Shown here: positions 37,186-46,799 of the stretch, in pieces
How positions within the stretch are numbered: position 1 is the stretch's first letter
Layout: every line of letters starts with the position of its first letter
Position numbers and translations under genes: made by a program
DNA from: DATFJT01 sp965230755
GTDB taxonomy: Bacteria > Bacteroidota > Bacteroidia > Chitinophagales > Saprospiraceae
Length of the DNA: 64,000 nucleotides
NCBI GenBank assembly: GCA_965230755.1
Contig: CBDDLT010000023.1
Span: forward strand, 124,001 to 188,000
Reading direction: 5' to 3'
Notes under the pieces: generated by a model
Database searches by the model: none
The model's input: the letters and a program-made list of their open reading frames with translations, nothing else
Told to the model about the DNA's origin: nothing

Positions 37186-40100
37186 ATGCCAGATATGCGT
37201 TCAATTGTCGGAATATTATTGCTGTTTTCTATATCCCTTTTCTCCCAGAACGAAGAAATGGATTTTCTTTGTCCTTCTCAAAAGCTATTACAAGAAGAAA
37301 CCAATAAAGAACAAAATCAGGTTTTTATTGAAAAAATAGAAGGGAGATACGCCAGGTCTAATCCTTCCCTATATCGTAAAAGCTCAGTTACACTTCCTGT
37401 TGTTTTTCATATTATTCATGACAACGGAATAGAAAATATTTCAGATGCACGAATTACTCAAGAAATAGATAACCTGAACAGAATTTTTTCTAATGATGGG
37501 AATTACGAATCCACCAATGGAGTCAATACTGGCATTTCTTTTTGTTTGGCACAAAGAACTCCTGATAATCAAAACACCAACGGGGTCAATAGAATAGTCT
37601 CAAGTCAAACGTTTCATCAATATCCCGAAGATAGAGCCAGCTTAAAATCTCTTTCTCAATGGGACTCGCGTGATTATATCAATATATGGGTGGTAAGAAG
37701 TATCCGAAGTGTGAATGGGAATATAGCTGGTTATGCTACCTATCCTTTTTCTCATGGATTTGTGGATGATGGAATTGTAATTGAAGCACGCTTTATTGGT
37801 TCTTCCATCAATAATTCTAAGATTTTAGCCCATGAAATGGGTCATTATTTGGGCTTATACCACACCTTTACTGGAGGTTGCGTAAATGACGATTGTCTTA
37901 GCCAAGGAGATAGAGTATGTGATACTCCTCCAGATCAGCATTCTAGTAGTTTGCCATGCGGAACTGATTTCAACAGTTGTAATTCGGATACTGATGATGA
38001 TTCCAACAATAATCCTTATCGGGATATTGCCTTGGGGGGGCTTGGAGATCAGGTGGATATGAAAGAGAACTATATGGCTTATAGTTACACTTCCTGTTAT
38101 GATCGATTTACCTTAGGACAAAGGGATCGTATGTGTTTTTTTCTGGAGGAAGTAAGGCATAGTCTTAAAGACTCAAAGGGCTGTTTAGAACCTTGTCCCG
38201 ATGAAATTAACTTAGATTTTACACCGAATAATGGCATTTTCGAAGCTGGAATTCCAATTTTATTTGAAGCTCAAGTTATGGGCGAAGAGTCCTTAAGATG
38301 GAGGATCAATGGAAGGGCGGTGGGCAGCTCTCTTAATCTAAACTATAGCTTTACGGAAGAAGGGTTTTATTGGATAAGCTTGACGGCTTATTCATCTGAT
38401 ATTCGATGTGATTCCGTGGTGGTAAGTTATATGATTGAGATTCAATGTCCTGTTGAAGCTGGTTTACAAGTGAATCTAAGAGAGGACAGCTTGTTCTTCA
38501 GAGACCAATCTATTAATGCGGAAGGTATAGATATAAAGATCTATAATGAGAGTGAGGTGAATATATATACTACAAGTTCTGTAGTAGATACAGTGGTTCT
38601 GATTGATCCAGGATATTATAAAATTTGCGTCGAAGCTAATGGTACCAATTGCTCGGATACGCTTTGTACCTATGTTCGCTATTATGGAGACACTGAAGAA
38701 AACTGTGAGCTAGAAGGTGATGAGGATGGTGATGGACTAGCCGATCATTTTGACCCTGATTGTGAATGTGTAGATGGCCTGTATCATGCCGTTTGCCCGA
38801 TCAACTGTGAATATTTACCAGATTCATTTCCTGAATTTGAAATGAAAATGATGTGGGAGTCTAGGGAAATGATTCGGGATACGCTTCTACATCTATCTAC
38901 AAATTTGTTTTGTGGTGATACAGATGGGAATGGAGATGTTGAGATTTATGCCTATAGGCATAATCTTAGAACGTTTCCAGATCCTAATGAGGTTAAAGAA
39001 TTGCTAGTTTTTAATGGTGAAAGTGGTCTATTAGATATTGATTTCCCTATCTATGACTCGTTGCATAACTCTTCACTAGCTTTAGGGGATTATAATAACG
39101 ATGGTCGTGCAGAATTGTTTACACGACACTCCCGGGACTATATGTGTATTGGTCAAGATGGAAGTATAAATTGGAAAACAAGGTGCCGTAATGTGACACC
39201 TAGGAGCAGAATAGGATTGGCGGACTTTAACGGTGATGGTATAATGGAAATGTATGACAAGTCGGAGATCTATAATTCACTCAATGGAGCCCTTCTTGGG
39301 TATTCTAATGTAAGGAATGGGTGTACTGCTTTGGTACTAGGAAATTGCAGTTTTAGCAATACTGTGGCTGCAGATTTATTACCTAATCCAGGGTTGGAAT
39401 TGGCTGCTGGAAATGTCGTTTATACTATTGAAATTAACAATTTGAATGATACACTCGGTAATGTGATAACTCCAAACTTTGGCCCAGATACAATACCTGA
39501 TGGACTTACAGTTGTAGGAGATATTAATGGTGATCAGGAATTAGATGTTATTGTTTTTAGTATGGCTCGACTAAGAAATAGTTCTTATCGTCCTGGTCGA
39601 CTTTATGTCTATGACCCCAGAAATCGAACCACTATAGCACACATAGAGTTAAAGGAAGAATTAGGAGGCATGCCCTTCATTGGAGACGTCGATGGAGATT
39701 GTCTTCCGGAAATTGGTTTAGTATTTAAAAATAAATTGGTGATGCTCAAATACAATGGTACAACCTCTTTAGATATTCTTTATGAGGTTGTAACAACGGA
39801 CAAATCTGGGTGGACTGGCATCACTATGTTTGACTTTAATCAGGATGGAAAAAATGAGTTGGTGTACAGAGATGAGACTGATTTAAGAATATTGGAAGGC
39901 GCTACGGGAAGAACTTTGGCCAGTACTCCCATGAAAAGTCATACAGCCTCTGAATACCCTTTGGTAGTTGACATTGATCAAGACGGAGAAGCAGAAATAC
40001 TAGTTACTGGATATTTAGGAGATATCCCACAGGATCGTGTTTATGCCTTTGAGTCAGCCGGCGCACCCTGGGCACCAGCGCGACCCGTCTGGAACCAATA

Positions 40101-42567
40101 TGCTTATCATTCGACCAATATCAATGACGATCTGACTGTACCAAGAGTACAGCAAAACATGGCCAAACATCTAGAGGGCTATGAGGACTGCCTCAGAGAA
40201 ACTTGCCCAGCCCCTTATAATGGTTTCTTGGTGCAATCCACCCATCGCACCCAAGCAGGATGTGTACAGTTTCCCGCTGTGGATTTAAGTATCAAGATCC
40301 TGGGTTATGACTGCAATCCTGATAGCATTACACTTCAAGTGGAGATATGCAATGGAAGCGATGGAAAGCCCGTCAAGCAGGATTGGTGTATTGGGACGTA
40401 TAGCACTTTGACAGGAATTCCTAACCTGATCCAATACCAATGCTATAGGGATATAGTGGATACCTTGAGTTGCATTGATACCATAGAAATGAAGATTCTT
40501 ACACCCACGAGCTTAGAGCAATTGTACTTGGTTGTCAATGATGACGGTTCGGGAGGATTGCCACTCAAGTTTCCCATTACCAATTTGGTAGAGTGTGATT
40601 ATACGAATAATGTAGATTCAGTTAATTTAGGTATTCAAGAATATACACTGGATTTAGGCGATGATATTGTCAAGTGTGAATCGGAAGTTATCGATTTACA
40701 GGCTCCATCTGGATTTTCGTCTTACCTATGGTCTGATTTAACCAATGATACGACCTATTCTAGCGGAGATGAAGGATTACATTGGCTGGAAGTAACCGAT
40801 CAGTGTGGTAGAGTGTATCGAGATTCTCTAAGGTTTATCATTGATGATAGTGGTCAGTTTGAGTTAGGAGGAGATATGGAAGATTGTCCGGGCACTCAAT
40901 ACGATGTTGATGTGGCAGAAAACTACGAAAATATCTGGTGGTTTCCTTCTGGTACTGTAGAGTGCGATACTTGTTTTTCGACATTGGCTACCATACAAGA
41001 TACGACGACTTTGTTAATTGCAGTTAGCCAAAGTGGTCCATGTACTTATATGGATACGATACGCCTAATTCCTAAAGTAGGGGAACAAGTGGAGGTGGTG
41101 GAGAGTATCTGCGAAGGAGACTCCATTCTATTCTACGGTAATTACTACCATGATGAGGGGGAGTATTTCCATACCACGGCAGATTGTGACAGTACCATCA
41201 TGCTCGCATTAGGAATAAGACAAAATGTATTGACGCCTCTGGAATCTGAAATCTGTGAAGGAGACTCAATCCTTTGGGGTTCGGAATGGTTAAAAGAAAC
41301 AGGATTATACGCTAGGACGCTGATGGCAAGTAATGGTTGCGATAGTATCATAAGTCTCGACTTACAAGTGAGACCAAGAGATAGCTCTGATCTTGTGTTG
41401 TTTTTATGTTTTGAAGATACCATAGTTTATAACGCGGAAATCTATACGCAATCAGGAATGTACGAGGTTCTGCTTCAAAACCAGGAAAGTTGCGACAGTC
41501 TGATTCAATTGGAAATCAGGGATATTCCCAATGAATACCGCAATGTAGAGATACAGTTTTGCAGGGGAGATTCTACACTGTACAATGGAGAATGGTATTC
41601 CACGGAGGGCATGCGAGAAGTTCCGCTTACCAATCAAAGGGGATGTGATAGCATTATATTGTTGAATGTCGTGGAAAGAGATACGCTTCATGAGGAAGAA
41701 AACTATATGCTTTGTCCGGATGAAACTGTAACGATTGAGGGCGAAGAATTAGATATGTCCGGTAGTTATCCATTTTATTTAAGCTCTCAAGCCGGTTGTG
41801 ACTCAGTTTTCACGGCCAATGTTGTCGTTTTAAGTGAACCAGACGAACCGGAAGTAGTGATCAACTGTGAGGATGGAACCGCGGTAGTATCAGTTCCTTC
41901 TGATCAAGTATGGCAAGTAGTATGGAGCAATGGAGACACTACCTGGATGACCAATTACAATGAAGGAGCAATGGCTGAAGCAGTAAGAACGACAGAGGAT
42001 GGCTGTACTGTGGTTCAAGAGTTAGAGGTACCAGAATTGCCCAATATTACTATACTTCCGGAATTCAATGATACTACTTTGGCTTTCGGAGAAGGACTAA
42101 GTTTTATGGTTGATTTGGACGATTCTGAATGGATGATCAATTGGTTACCTGAATCGAATGTTAGCTGCAGTAACTGTATGGAAATAAGCATTGACCCAAG
42201 CAATGGATTGATCATCAAGGTAGAAATGATCCACTCTTCCGGATGTATTTATAGAGACGAGTTCTTGATCAATATTGAGTCTGGTTTAGATATTTATGTC
42301 CCGAACGCTTTTAGCCCGAATGATGACAACAATAATGATGAATGGAGGATTTATTTGCCAGAAGAGATAGAACAACTGGATCGTGTGATGATTTTTGATC
42401 GATGGGGATCGCAATTAGCCCTATGGGAGAACACGAATGATGTTAGATGGGATGGATATTATCAGGGCAAAAGGTTGAATCCGGCAGTATTTGCTTATCT
42501 CATAGAGTATCAGACTCCAGATGGTGAACGACACATTAAGACAGGGGATATTACCCTGATAAGGTAA
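37186..42567 (+). CDS. Giant secreted M43 metalloprotease with VCBS/FG-GAP and CDS-type repeats, type B T9SS domain
   Basis: 1793 residues. The start is ATG 37186 or 37195, followed by a signal peptide (SIVGILLLFSISLFSQ). The zinc motif is HEMGHYLGLYH (His216, Glu217, His220, His226) and the Met-turn NYMAY. After a PKD-like domain there is a Ca-binding GDEDGDGLADHFDPDCE loop and at least seven FG-GAP/VCBS blades (GDTDGNGD, GDYNNDGR, ADFNGDG, GDINGDQ, GDVDGDC, DFNQDGK, DIDQDGE). Five ~50-residue CEGDS/GCDSII repeats come next. The end is the type B (gliding-associated) sorting domain VPNAFSPNDDNNNDEW to the C-terminus. It probably acts as a surface or secreted protease with a calcium-stabilised propeller. 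Confidence 0.9.
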   Translation: MPDMRSIVGILLLFSISLFSQNEEMDFLCPSQKLLQEETNKEQNQVFIEKIEGRYARSNPSLYRKSSVTLPVVFHIIHDNGIENISDARITQEIDNLNRIFSNDGNYESTNGVNTGISFCLAQRTPDNQNTNGVNRIVSSQTFHQYPEDRASLKSLSQWDSRDYINIWVVRSIRSVNGNIAGYATYPFSHGFVDDGIVIEARFIGSSINNSKILAHEMGHYLGLYHTFTGGCVNDDCLSQGDRVCDTPPDQHSSSLPCGTDFNSCNSDTDDDSNNNPYRDIALGGLGDQVDMKENYMAYSYTSCYDRFTLGQRDRMCFFLEEVRHSLKDSKGCLEPCPDEINLDFTPNNGIFEAGIPILFEAQVMGEESLRWRINGRAVGSSLNLNYSFTEEGFYWISLTAYSSDIRCDSVVVSYMIEIQCPVEAGLQVNLREDSLFFRDQSINAEGIDIKIYNESEVNIYTTSSVVDTVVLIDPGYYKICVEANGTNCSDTLCTYVRYYGDTEENCELEGDEDGDGLADHFDPDCECVDGLYHAVCPINCEYLPDSFPEFEMKMMWESREMIRDTLLHLSTNLFCGDTDGNGDVEIYAYRHNLRTFPDPNEVKELLVFNGESGLLDIDFPIYDSLHNSSLALGDYNNDGRAELFTRHSRDYMCIGQDGSINWKTRCRNVTPRSRIGLADFNGDGIMEMYDKSEIYNSLNGALLGYSNVRNGCTALVLGNCSFSNTVAADLLPNPGLELAAGNVVYTIEINNLNDTLGNVITPNFGPDTIPDGLTVVGDINGDQELDVIVFSMARLRNSSYRPGRLYVYDPRNRTTIAHIELKEELGGMPFIGDVDGDCLPEIGLVFKNKLVMLKYNGTTSLDILYEVVTTDKSGWTGITMFDFNQDGKNELVYRDETDLRILEGATGRTLASTPMKSHTASEYPLVVDIDQDGEAEILVTGYLGDIPQDRVYAFESAGAPWAPARPVWNQYAYHSTNINDDLTVPRVQQNMAKHLEGYEDCLRETCPAPYNGFLVQSTHRTQAGCVQFPAVDLSIKILGYDCNPDSITLQVEICNGSDGKPVKQDWCIGTYSTLTGIPNLIQYQCYRDIVDTLSCIDTIEMKILTPTSLEQLYLVVNDDGSGGLPLKFPITNLVECDYTNNVDSVNLGIQEYTLDLGDDIVKCESEVIDLQAPSGFSSYLWSDLTNDTTYSSGDEGLHWLEVTDQCGRVYRDSLRFIIDDSGQFELGGDMEDCPGTQYDVDVAENYENIWWFPSGTVECDTCFSTLATIQDTTTLLIAVSQSGPCTYMDTIRLIPKVGEQVEVVESICEGDSILFYGNYYHDEGEYFHTTADCDSTIMLALGIRQNVLTPLESEICEGDSILWGSEWLKETGLYARTLMASNGCDSIISLDLQVRPRDSSDLVLFLCFEDTIVYNAEIYTQSGMYEVLLQNQESCDSLIQLEIRDIPNEYRNVEIQFCRGDSTLYNGEWYSTEGMREVPLTNQRGCDSIILLNVVERDTLHEEENYMLCPDETVTIEGEELDMSGSYPFYLSSQAGCDSVFTANVVVLSEPDEPEVVINCEDGTAVVSVPSDQVWQVVWSNGDTTWMTNYNEGAMAEAVRTTEDGCTVVQELEVPELPNITILPEFNDTTLAFGEGLSFMVDLDDSEWMINWLPESNVSCSNCMEISIDPSNGLIIKVEMIHSSGCIYRDEFLINIESGLDIYVPNAFSPNDDNNNDEWRIYLPEEIEQLDRVMIFDRWGSQLALWENTNDVRWDGYYQGKRLNPAVFAYLIEYQTPDGERHIKTGDITLIR
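41095..41855 (+). repeat. Five ~50-residue internal protein repeats
   Basis: Within the 1793-residue protease the segment encodes five successive units of about 50 residues. Each unit has a Cys-x-(G/E)-(D/E)-(S/T) opening, a central x-G-x-Y/W turn and a (G)-CDS-(I/L/V)-(I/F) block before a final beta strand. DNA-level identity between units is low, so this is an old duplication. Confidence 0.75.
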
Positions 42568-42638
42568 TTTCGTGTTAGGTTTTTCTGGTTCTTATTTTCA
42601 TTGTATATTCCGTTCTTGGGCAGAAACAATCAAAGAAT

Positions 42639-43133
42639 ATGAAAACCATTGCAATTGTAGCGGCAGCTAGAAACAGAGTGATAGGACAAGGGAATCAAAT
42701 TCCTTGGCGGTTGAGAAATGATTTGCGGTATTTTAGAAAGACGACTTGGGGGCATTTCGTTTTGATGGGAAGAAAGTCTTTGGAGTCTCTGGGTAAACCA
42801 TTGAAGGGTCGAACCAATATAGTTATCACTAGAAATAAAGACTTTGCTATGGAAGGAGTAGAGGTCTTTAACTCCATCGAAGACGCGTGTGCTTGGGCTA
42901 AAGAAGCCGGTGCTGAAAAGTTATTTATTGCCGGTGGAGGTCAAATTTATAAGCAAACTCAGCATTTATGGGATGAACTTTATTATACTGATGTCAAGGC
43001 TTTTGTGGATGGAGAGGTTTATTTTCCTGAAGTAAATTGGAGCACCTGGCAATTATATTATTCGGAGTTTCATGCGAAAAATGAAGAAGATGAATATAAC
43101 TTTACTATAAAATTTCACCAACACCCTACGTAA
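42639..43133 (+). CDS. folA: Dihydrofolate reductase
   Basis: 164 residues with standard DHFR blocks: AIVAAARNRVIGQGNQIPWR at the start (substrate/NADPH site), WGHFVLMGRKSLESLG and a late FIAGGGQIYKQT. It reduces dihydrofolate to tetrahydrofolate with NADPH. Its TAA overlaps the ATG of the DUF2851 gene (TAATG), so the two are translationally coupled. Confidence 0.95.
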   Translation: MKTIAIVAAARNRVIGQGNQIPWRLRNDLRYFRKTTWGHFVLMGRKSLESLGKPLKGRTNIVITRNKDFAMEGVEVFNSIEDACAWAKEAGAEKLFIAGGGQIYKQTQHLWDELYYTDVKAFVDGEVYFPEVNWSTWQLYYSEFHAKNEEDEYNFTIKFHQHPT

Positions 43134-44427
43134 TGAATGAACAATTCCTACAATACATCTGGAAGTATCAATTACTTAACACACAAAATTTATTTACAAA
43201 ATCCGGCAAGAAATTAGAGATTATAAACCAAGGAAAATCAATCATTCCAGTGGTCCGGACTTTACAGGAGCTAAAATTAGAATTGAAAATACCGTTTGGT
43301 ATGGATCCGTCGAAGTCCATCTTCGGTTCAAGGATTGGTATCGTCATGGACATCAACAGGATATGAGATACAATAATGTGATCCTTCATGTTATATATCA
43401 AGATGATCTAATCGATAAGGATCCATTGGTTCAGAGAATTCCGCATCTAGTTCTAAAAGGTAATATTCCTTTGAGATACTTAAAAAACTATACCAAGTTT
43501 ACAGAGTTAAATAATCAATATCCCTGCAGGGATTATTTAACCAAAGTAAATTCGATTCAACAAAAAATGTGGTTGACGAGAATGGCGGCAGAAAGACTCG
43601 AGGTGCAAAAAAAGAAGATTGATCAATTGTTGAGGCAGATGAATTATAATTGGAATCAGGTTGCTTTGATATTGTTGGGTCGATATTTTGGCATGAAAGC
43701 CAATAATGGCAATTTTGAGGTTTTATTATCCAATCTTCCATATTCATTATTAGCGCGGAAAAGCCACAGTATTCTGCAGTTAGAGTCGATTCTTTTCGGT
43801 GTGTCAAGTTTGCTACCAGAGGACAAAAGTGAAGAATACGTTGAGGGCTTAGTCAAGGAGTTTAAACACCAAGCAAAAAAGTATTCGCTCAAGCCATTGG
43901 ATCATTTGGATTGGAAATTTATGAGAGTGAGACCAGTGAATTTTCCGACCGTTCGAATCGCTCAGTTGGCTCAACTCGTCCATCTATGGCCTAATACGAT
44001 GACCAAAATCCTGTCTTTCCAAAGTATTTCTGAAATACGGAGTGCATTGGGACTAAAGGCATCGATTTATTGGAATAATCATTATACTTTTGGGAAGAAA
44101 ACTGACCAAAGCAAAGCTAAAATTACTGGGAGGCAGTTTGAGGATAACTTGATCATCAATGCCATCATTCCACTTATTTTTGCTTTTGGAGATGCACACA
44201 AGGATTGGGATAAAAAGGAATTGGCTTTGAGCATGATGGAGTCTATGGGTCCGGAGAAAAATGCTGAAGTCACCAAATGGAAAAATGCAGGTCTTAATAT
44301 CATGAATACGAGTGACACCCAGGGTTTGATCCATATGATGAAGAATTATTGTCATGAGCGACGATGTTTGGAATGCGCAATAGGACACAGCATTATTAAA
44401 TCTCCAATAAGAGCAGAGGTACTATGA
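43133..44427 (+). CDS. DUF2851 family protein, interrupted by one frameshift
   Basis: Two overlapping frames (43133-43366 and 43363-44427) encode one DUF2851 protein of ~430 residues. The first begins NEQFLQYIWKYQLLNTQNLF. At about 43240 the frame is lost; adding one A to the AA there restores GKSNHSSGPDF followed by TGAKIRIENTVWYGSVEVHL and RHGHQQDMRYNNVILHV, the conserved DUF2851 core. The second frame supplies the rest, ending in a Cys-containing CHERRCLECAIGHSI. The function of the family is unknown. It overlaps the radical SAM gene by 4 bp (ATGA). Confidence 0.85.
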
Positions 44428-45446
44428 GGTGGTATTGGCATGATATCAATCGCTTTCTCAGTAAACTGACGATAGCCAAACTCTGGAATGCCGGCCTTTT
44501 GTTGTTCACTTATCATATGACGAGATGGTTCAAAAGTACCAAGCAATGGGGACAACCTATGAGCATTTCTATAGAACCTACAACAGCATGCAATCTAAGA
44601 TGCCCGGAGTGCCCAAGCGGTTTGCGCTCTTTTTCTCGGGCCACTGGAAATTTGAAAAAGGACTTTTTTAGAAAGATCATAGATCAGATGTCTTCTAAAC
44701 TGATGTATCTGATCTTTTACTTCCAGGGAGAACCATATATCAATCCTAGCTTTTTAGATATGGTGAAATATGCTCATGAAAAAGGAGTGTATACGATCAC
44801 TTCTACCAATGGACATTTTTTGAGCGATGAGAATGCCAGAAAAACTATTGAGTCTGGCTTGGATAGAATGATCATTTCAGTTGATGGTACTACACAAGAA
44901 GTTTACGAACAATACAGAAAAGAAGGCGATCTAGCCAATGTAATCCAGGGAGCCAAGAACATGGTTAAATGGAAGAAAAAGCTAGGAGTAAACTATCCTC
45001 ATCTAGTTTTTCAATTTCTCGTGGTCAAGCCCAACGAGCATCAAATGGATGATTTGATCAAATTGGCCGAGGAGATAGGAATCGACGAAGTCAAGTTCAA
45101 ATCTGCTCAAGTATATGATTATGAAAAGGGCAACCCTTTGATTCCTGACAACGAGAAATATTCGAGATACAAGAGAAACGCTGATGGAACCTACTCGGTC
45201 AAGCACGGTTTGGTCAACCGATGCTGGAAACTGATCCATTCTTGTGTGATCACTTGGGATGGTGGAGTGGTCCCATGTTGTTTTGACAAAGATGCTAAGT
45301 ACCAAATGGGGAGCCTGCAAGAAACAGAATTTGACGATGTGTGGCAGGGGCAAGAATATCAGGCTTTTCGCTCAAGAATTATAGAAGGTAGATCAACGAT
45401 TGATATTTGTCAGAACTGCACGGAAGGGTGTAAGGTGTGGTTATAA
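44424..45446 (+). CDS. Radical SAM/SPASM domain protein
   Basis: 340 residues. The radical SAM cluster motif CNLRCPEC gives Cys56, Cys60, Cys63 (CxxxCxxC). The SPASM-type C-terminus carries additional cysteines (RCWKLIHSC, VPCCFDKD, DICQNCTEGC) for auxiliary Fe-S clusters. These enzymes cleave SAM to start radical chemistry, often on peptides or in cofactor synthesis; no precursor peptide is evident nearby. The gene overlaps DUF2851 (4 bp) and converges with lpxH, overlapping its end by 6 bp. Confidence 0.9.
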   Translation: MRWYWHDINRFLSKLTIAKLWNAGLLLFTYHMTRWFKSTKQWGQPMSISIEPTTACNLRCPECPSGLRSFSRATGNLKKDFFRKIIDQMSSKLMYLIFYFQGEPYINPSFLDMVKYAHEKGVYTITSTNGHFLSDENARKTIESGLDRMIISVDGTTQEVYEQYRKEGDLANVIQGAKNMVKWKKKLGVNYPHLVFQFLVVKPNEHQMDDLIKLAEEIGIDEVKFKSAQVYDYEKGNPLIPDNEKYSRYKRNADGTYSVKHGLVNRCWKLIHSCVITWDGGVVPCCFDKDAKYQMGSLQETEFDDVWQGQEYQAFRSRIIEGRSTIDICQNCTEGCKVWL

Positions 45447-46208
45447 ATCTCTAAAGATCTTAACCTCCTCATTCCTATATGGCAATAATTCAAGTTTCTC
45501 TCCATCGAACACGGCATAACACTGTTGCGTGATCCATTCTCCCAGATTAATATAGCGAGCTTTTCCTATGGATACATCAATGGGAAGATGGCGATGACCA
45601 AAAATGAAATAATCGATGTTCTTGGTTTCTAATTGCCTTTCACAATACTGAACCAACCATTCTTCTTTTCCGAAGAATTTTTCATCTTTTCCATATCCCT
45701 TTTGGCGGCTTTTTCTTGACCAGTAGTCGGCAATGCCAATACCCACATCCGGATGAATCCACTTAAAGAGAAATTGAGCAATCCTACTGCGGAAGACTTT
45801 TTTTAATCTTTTATATCCCTTATCTCCCGGTCCAAGGCCATCTCCGTGGCCTATCATGAATGATTTATCAAATAGTGTAAGTTCGATAGGATGGTCATGT
45901 ATGCTTATCCCCAAATAATCTTTGAGATAGCGAAACATCCACATGTCGTGATTCCCTTTGAAGAAATGAATTTCGATATCCTTATCTCGCAATTCGGCCA
46001 GTTTACCCAACAACCTAATGCTTCCTTTAGGAATTACTTTGGCATATTCGAAATAAAAATCCCAAACATCTCCAACCAAATAAATAGCCTCCGCATCAGC
46101 GGATACCTTATCCAACCAATCAACAACCAGTCGCTCCCTCTCCTTGCTGCTTATTTTCCCGTCTATGCCCAGATGAAAGTCAGAGGCGAAATAATACTTC
46201 TTACTCAT
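45441..46208 (-). CDS. lpxH: UDP-2,3-diacylglucosamine diphosphatase LpxH-type
   Basis: 255 residues of the calcineurin-like metallophosphoesterase fold with all blocks: DFHLG, GDVWDF, FFKGNHDMW, MIGHGDGLG and IFGHRHLP. Length and the HPDVGIGIADYWSRKSR region fit the Bacteroidota LpxH group, which hydrolyses UDP-diacylglucosamine to lipid X and UMP in lipid A synthesis. It lies 11 bp downstream of the dioxygenase gene on the minus strand. Confidence 0.85.
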   Translation of the reverse strand: MSKKYYFASDFHLGIDGKISSKERERLVVDWLDKVSADAEAIYLVGDVWDFYFEYAKVIPKGSIRLLGKLAELRDKDIEIHFFKGNHDMWMFRYLKDYLGISIHDHPIELTLFDKSFMIGHGDGLGPGDKGYKRLKKVFRSRIAQFLFKWIHPDVGIGIADYWSRKSRQKGYGKDEKFFGKEEWLVQYCERQLETKNIDYFIFGHRHLPIDVSIGKARYINLGEWITQQCYAVFDGEKLELLPYRNEEVKIFRDL

Positions 46209-46219
46209 GGAGAAGCTGC

Positions 46220-46744
46220 CTAATTTCTAGGTTTCTCCATTACTGTTCCACAGTTGTCGCAGGTTCTCTTTTCTTCAGAATTCATGAAGGCATTCATCAC
46301 TATCGGAAGTTGATTGACGATATCCTCCATTTCAAAAGTATCTTCGTGTAGCATGTGATTACAGTTTTCACAGAACCACATTAACTTATCCATTTCTCCC
46401 TCATTTCTGTATCGCTCCACAACCAAGCCAATGGTGTCAGCTGGTCTTTGCGGAGAATGTGGAATTCGCGGTGGCAGTAGAAACATTTCTCCTTCTTTAA
46501 TTGAAATTGTTTCGGGTTCTCCGTCGTAATTGATGATTTTTAATTCGATATCTCCTTTTAACTGATAGAATAATTCCTCTCCGTCCTCATAGTGATAGTC
46601 CTTTCTGCCATTAGGTCCACCTACCACCATCACGATAAAATCCTCATTTTTAAGATACACCTGCCTGTTCCCTATCGGAGGCTTAAAATAATGACTATTT
46701 TCCTCTATCCAGGTGTTTAAGTTAAATGGTTTTAATATCTTCAT
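46220..46744 (-). CDS. 3-hydroxyanthranilate 3,4-dioxygenase
   Basis: 174 residues, a cupin matching bacterial HAAO/NbaC: VVGGPNGRKDYHYEDGEELF contains the first metal-ligand pair (His, Glu), and LPPRIPHSPQRP the later His. The C-terminus holds two CxxC pairs (WFCENCNH and RTCDNCGT), the rubredoxin-like structural iron site of bacterial enzymes. It opens 3-hydroxyanthranilate to the quinolinate precursor in the kynurenine pathway. It is transcribed divergently from the SDR gene. No other kynurenine genes are in the window. Confidence 0.9.
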   Translation of the reverse strand: MKILKPFNLNTWIEENSHYFKPPIGNRQVYLKNEDFIVMVVGGPNGRKDYHYEDGEELFYQLKGDIELKIINYDGEPETISIKEGEMFLLPPRIPHSPQRPADTIGLVVERYRNEGEMDKLMWFCENCNHMLHEDTFEMEDIVNQLPIVMNAFMNSEEKRTCDNCGTVMEKPRN

Positions 46745-46799
46745 CTTTTAGTATTTAGTGCTTTAATTTATAAACATTTTGACTAAAATCCGCATAAGC

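Noticed and set aside
41095..41855. Possible CRISPR-like or tandem DNA repeat
   Set aside because: The periodicity exists at protein level only; DNA identity between units is low and there are no spacers.
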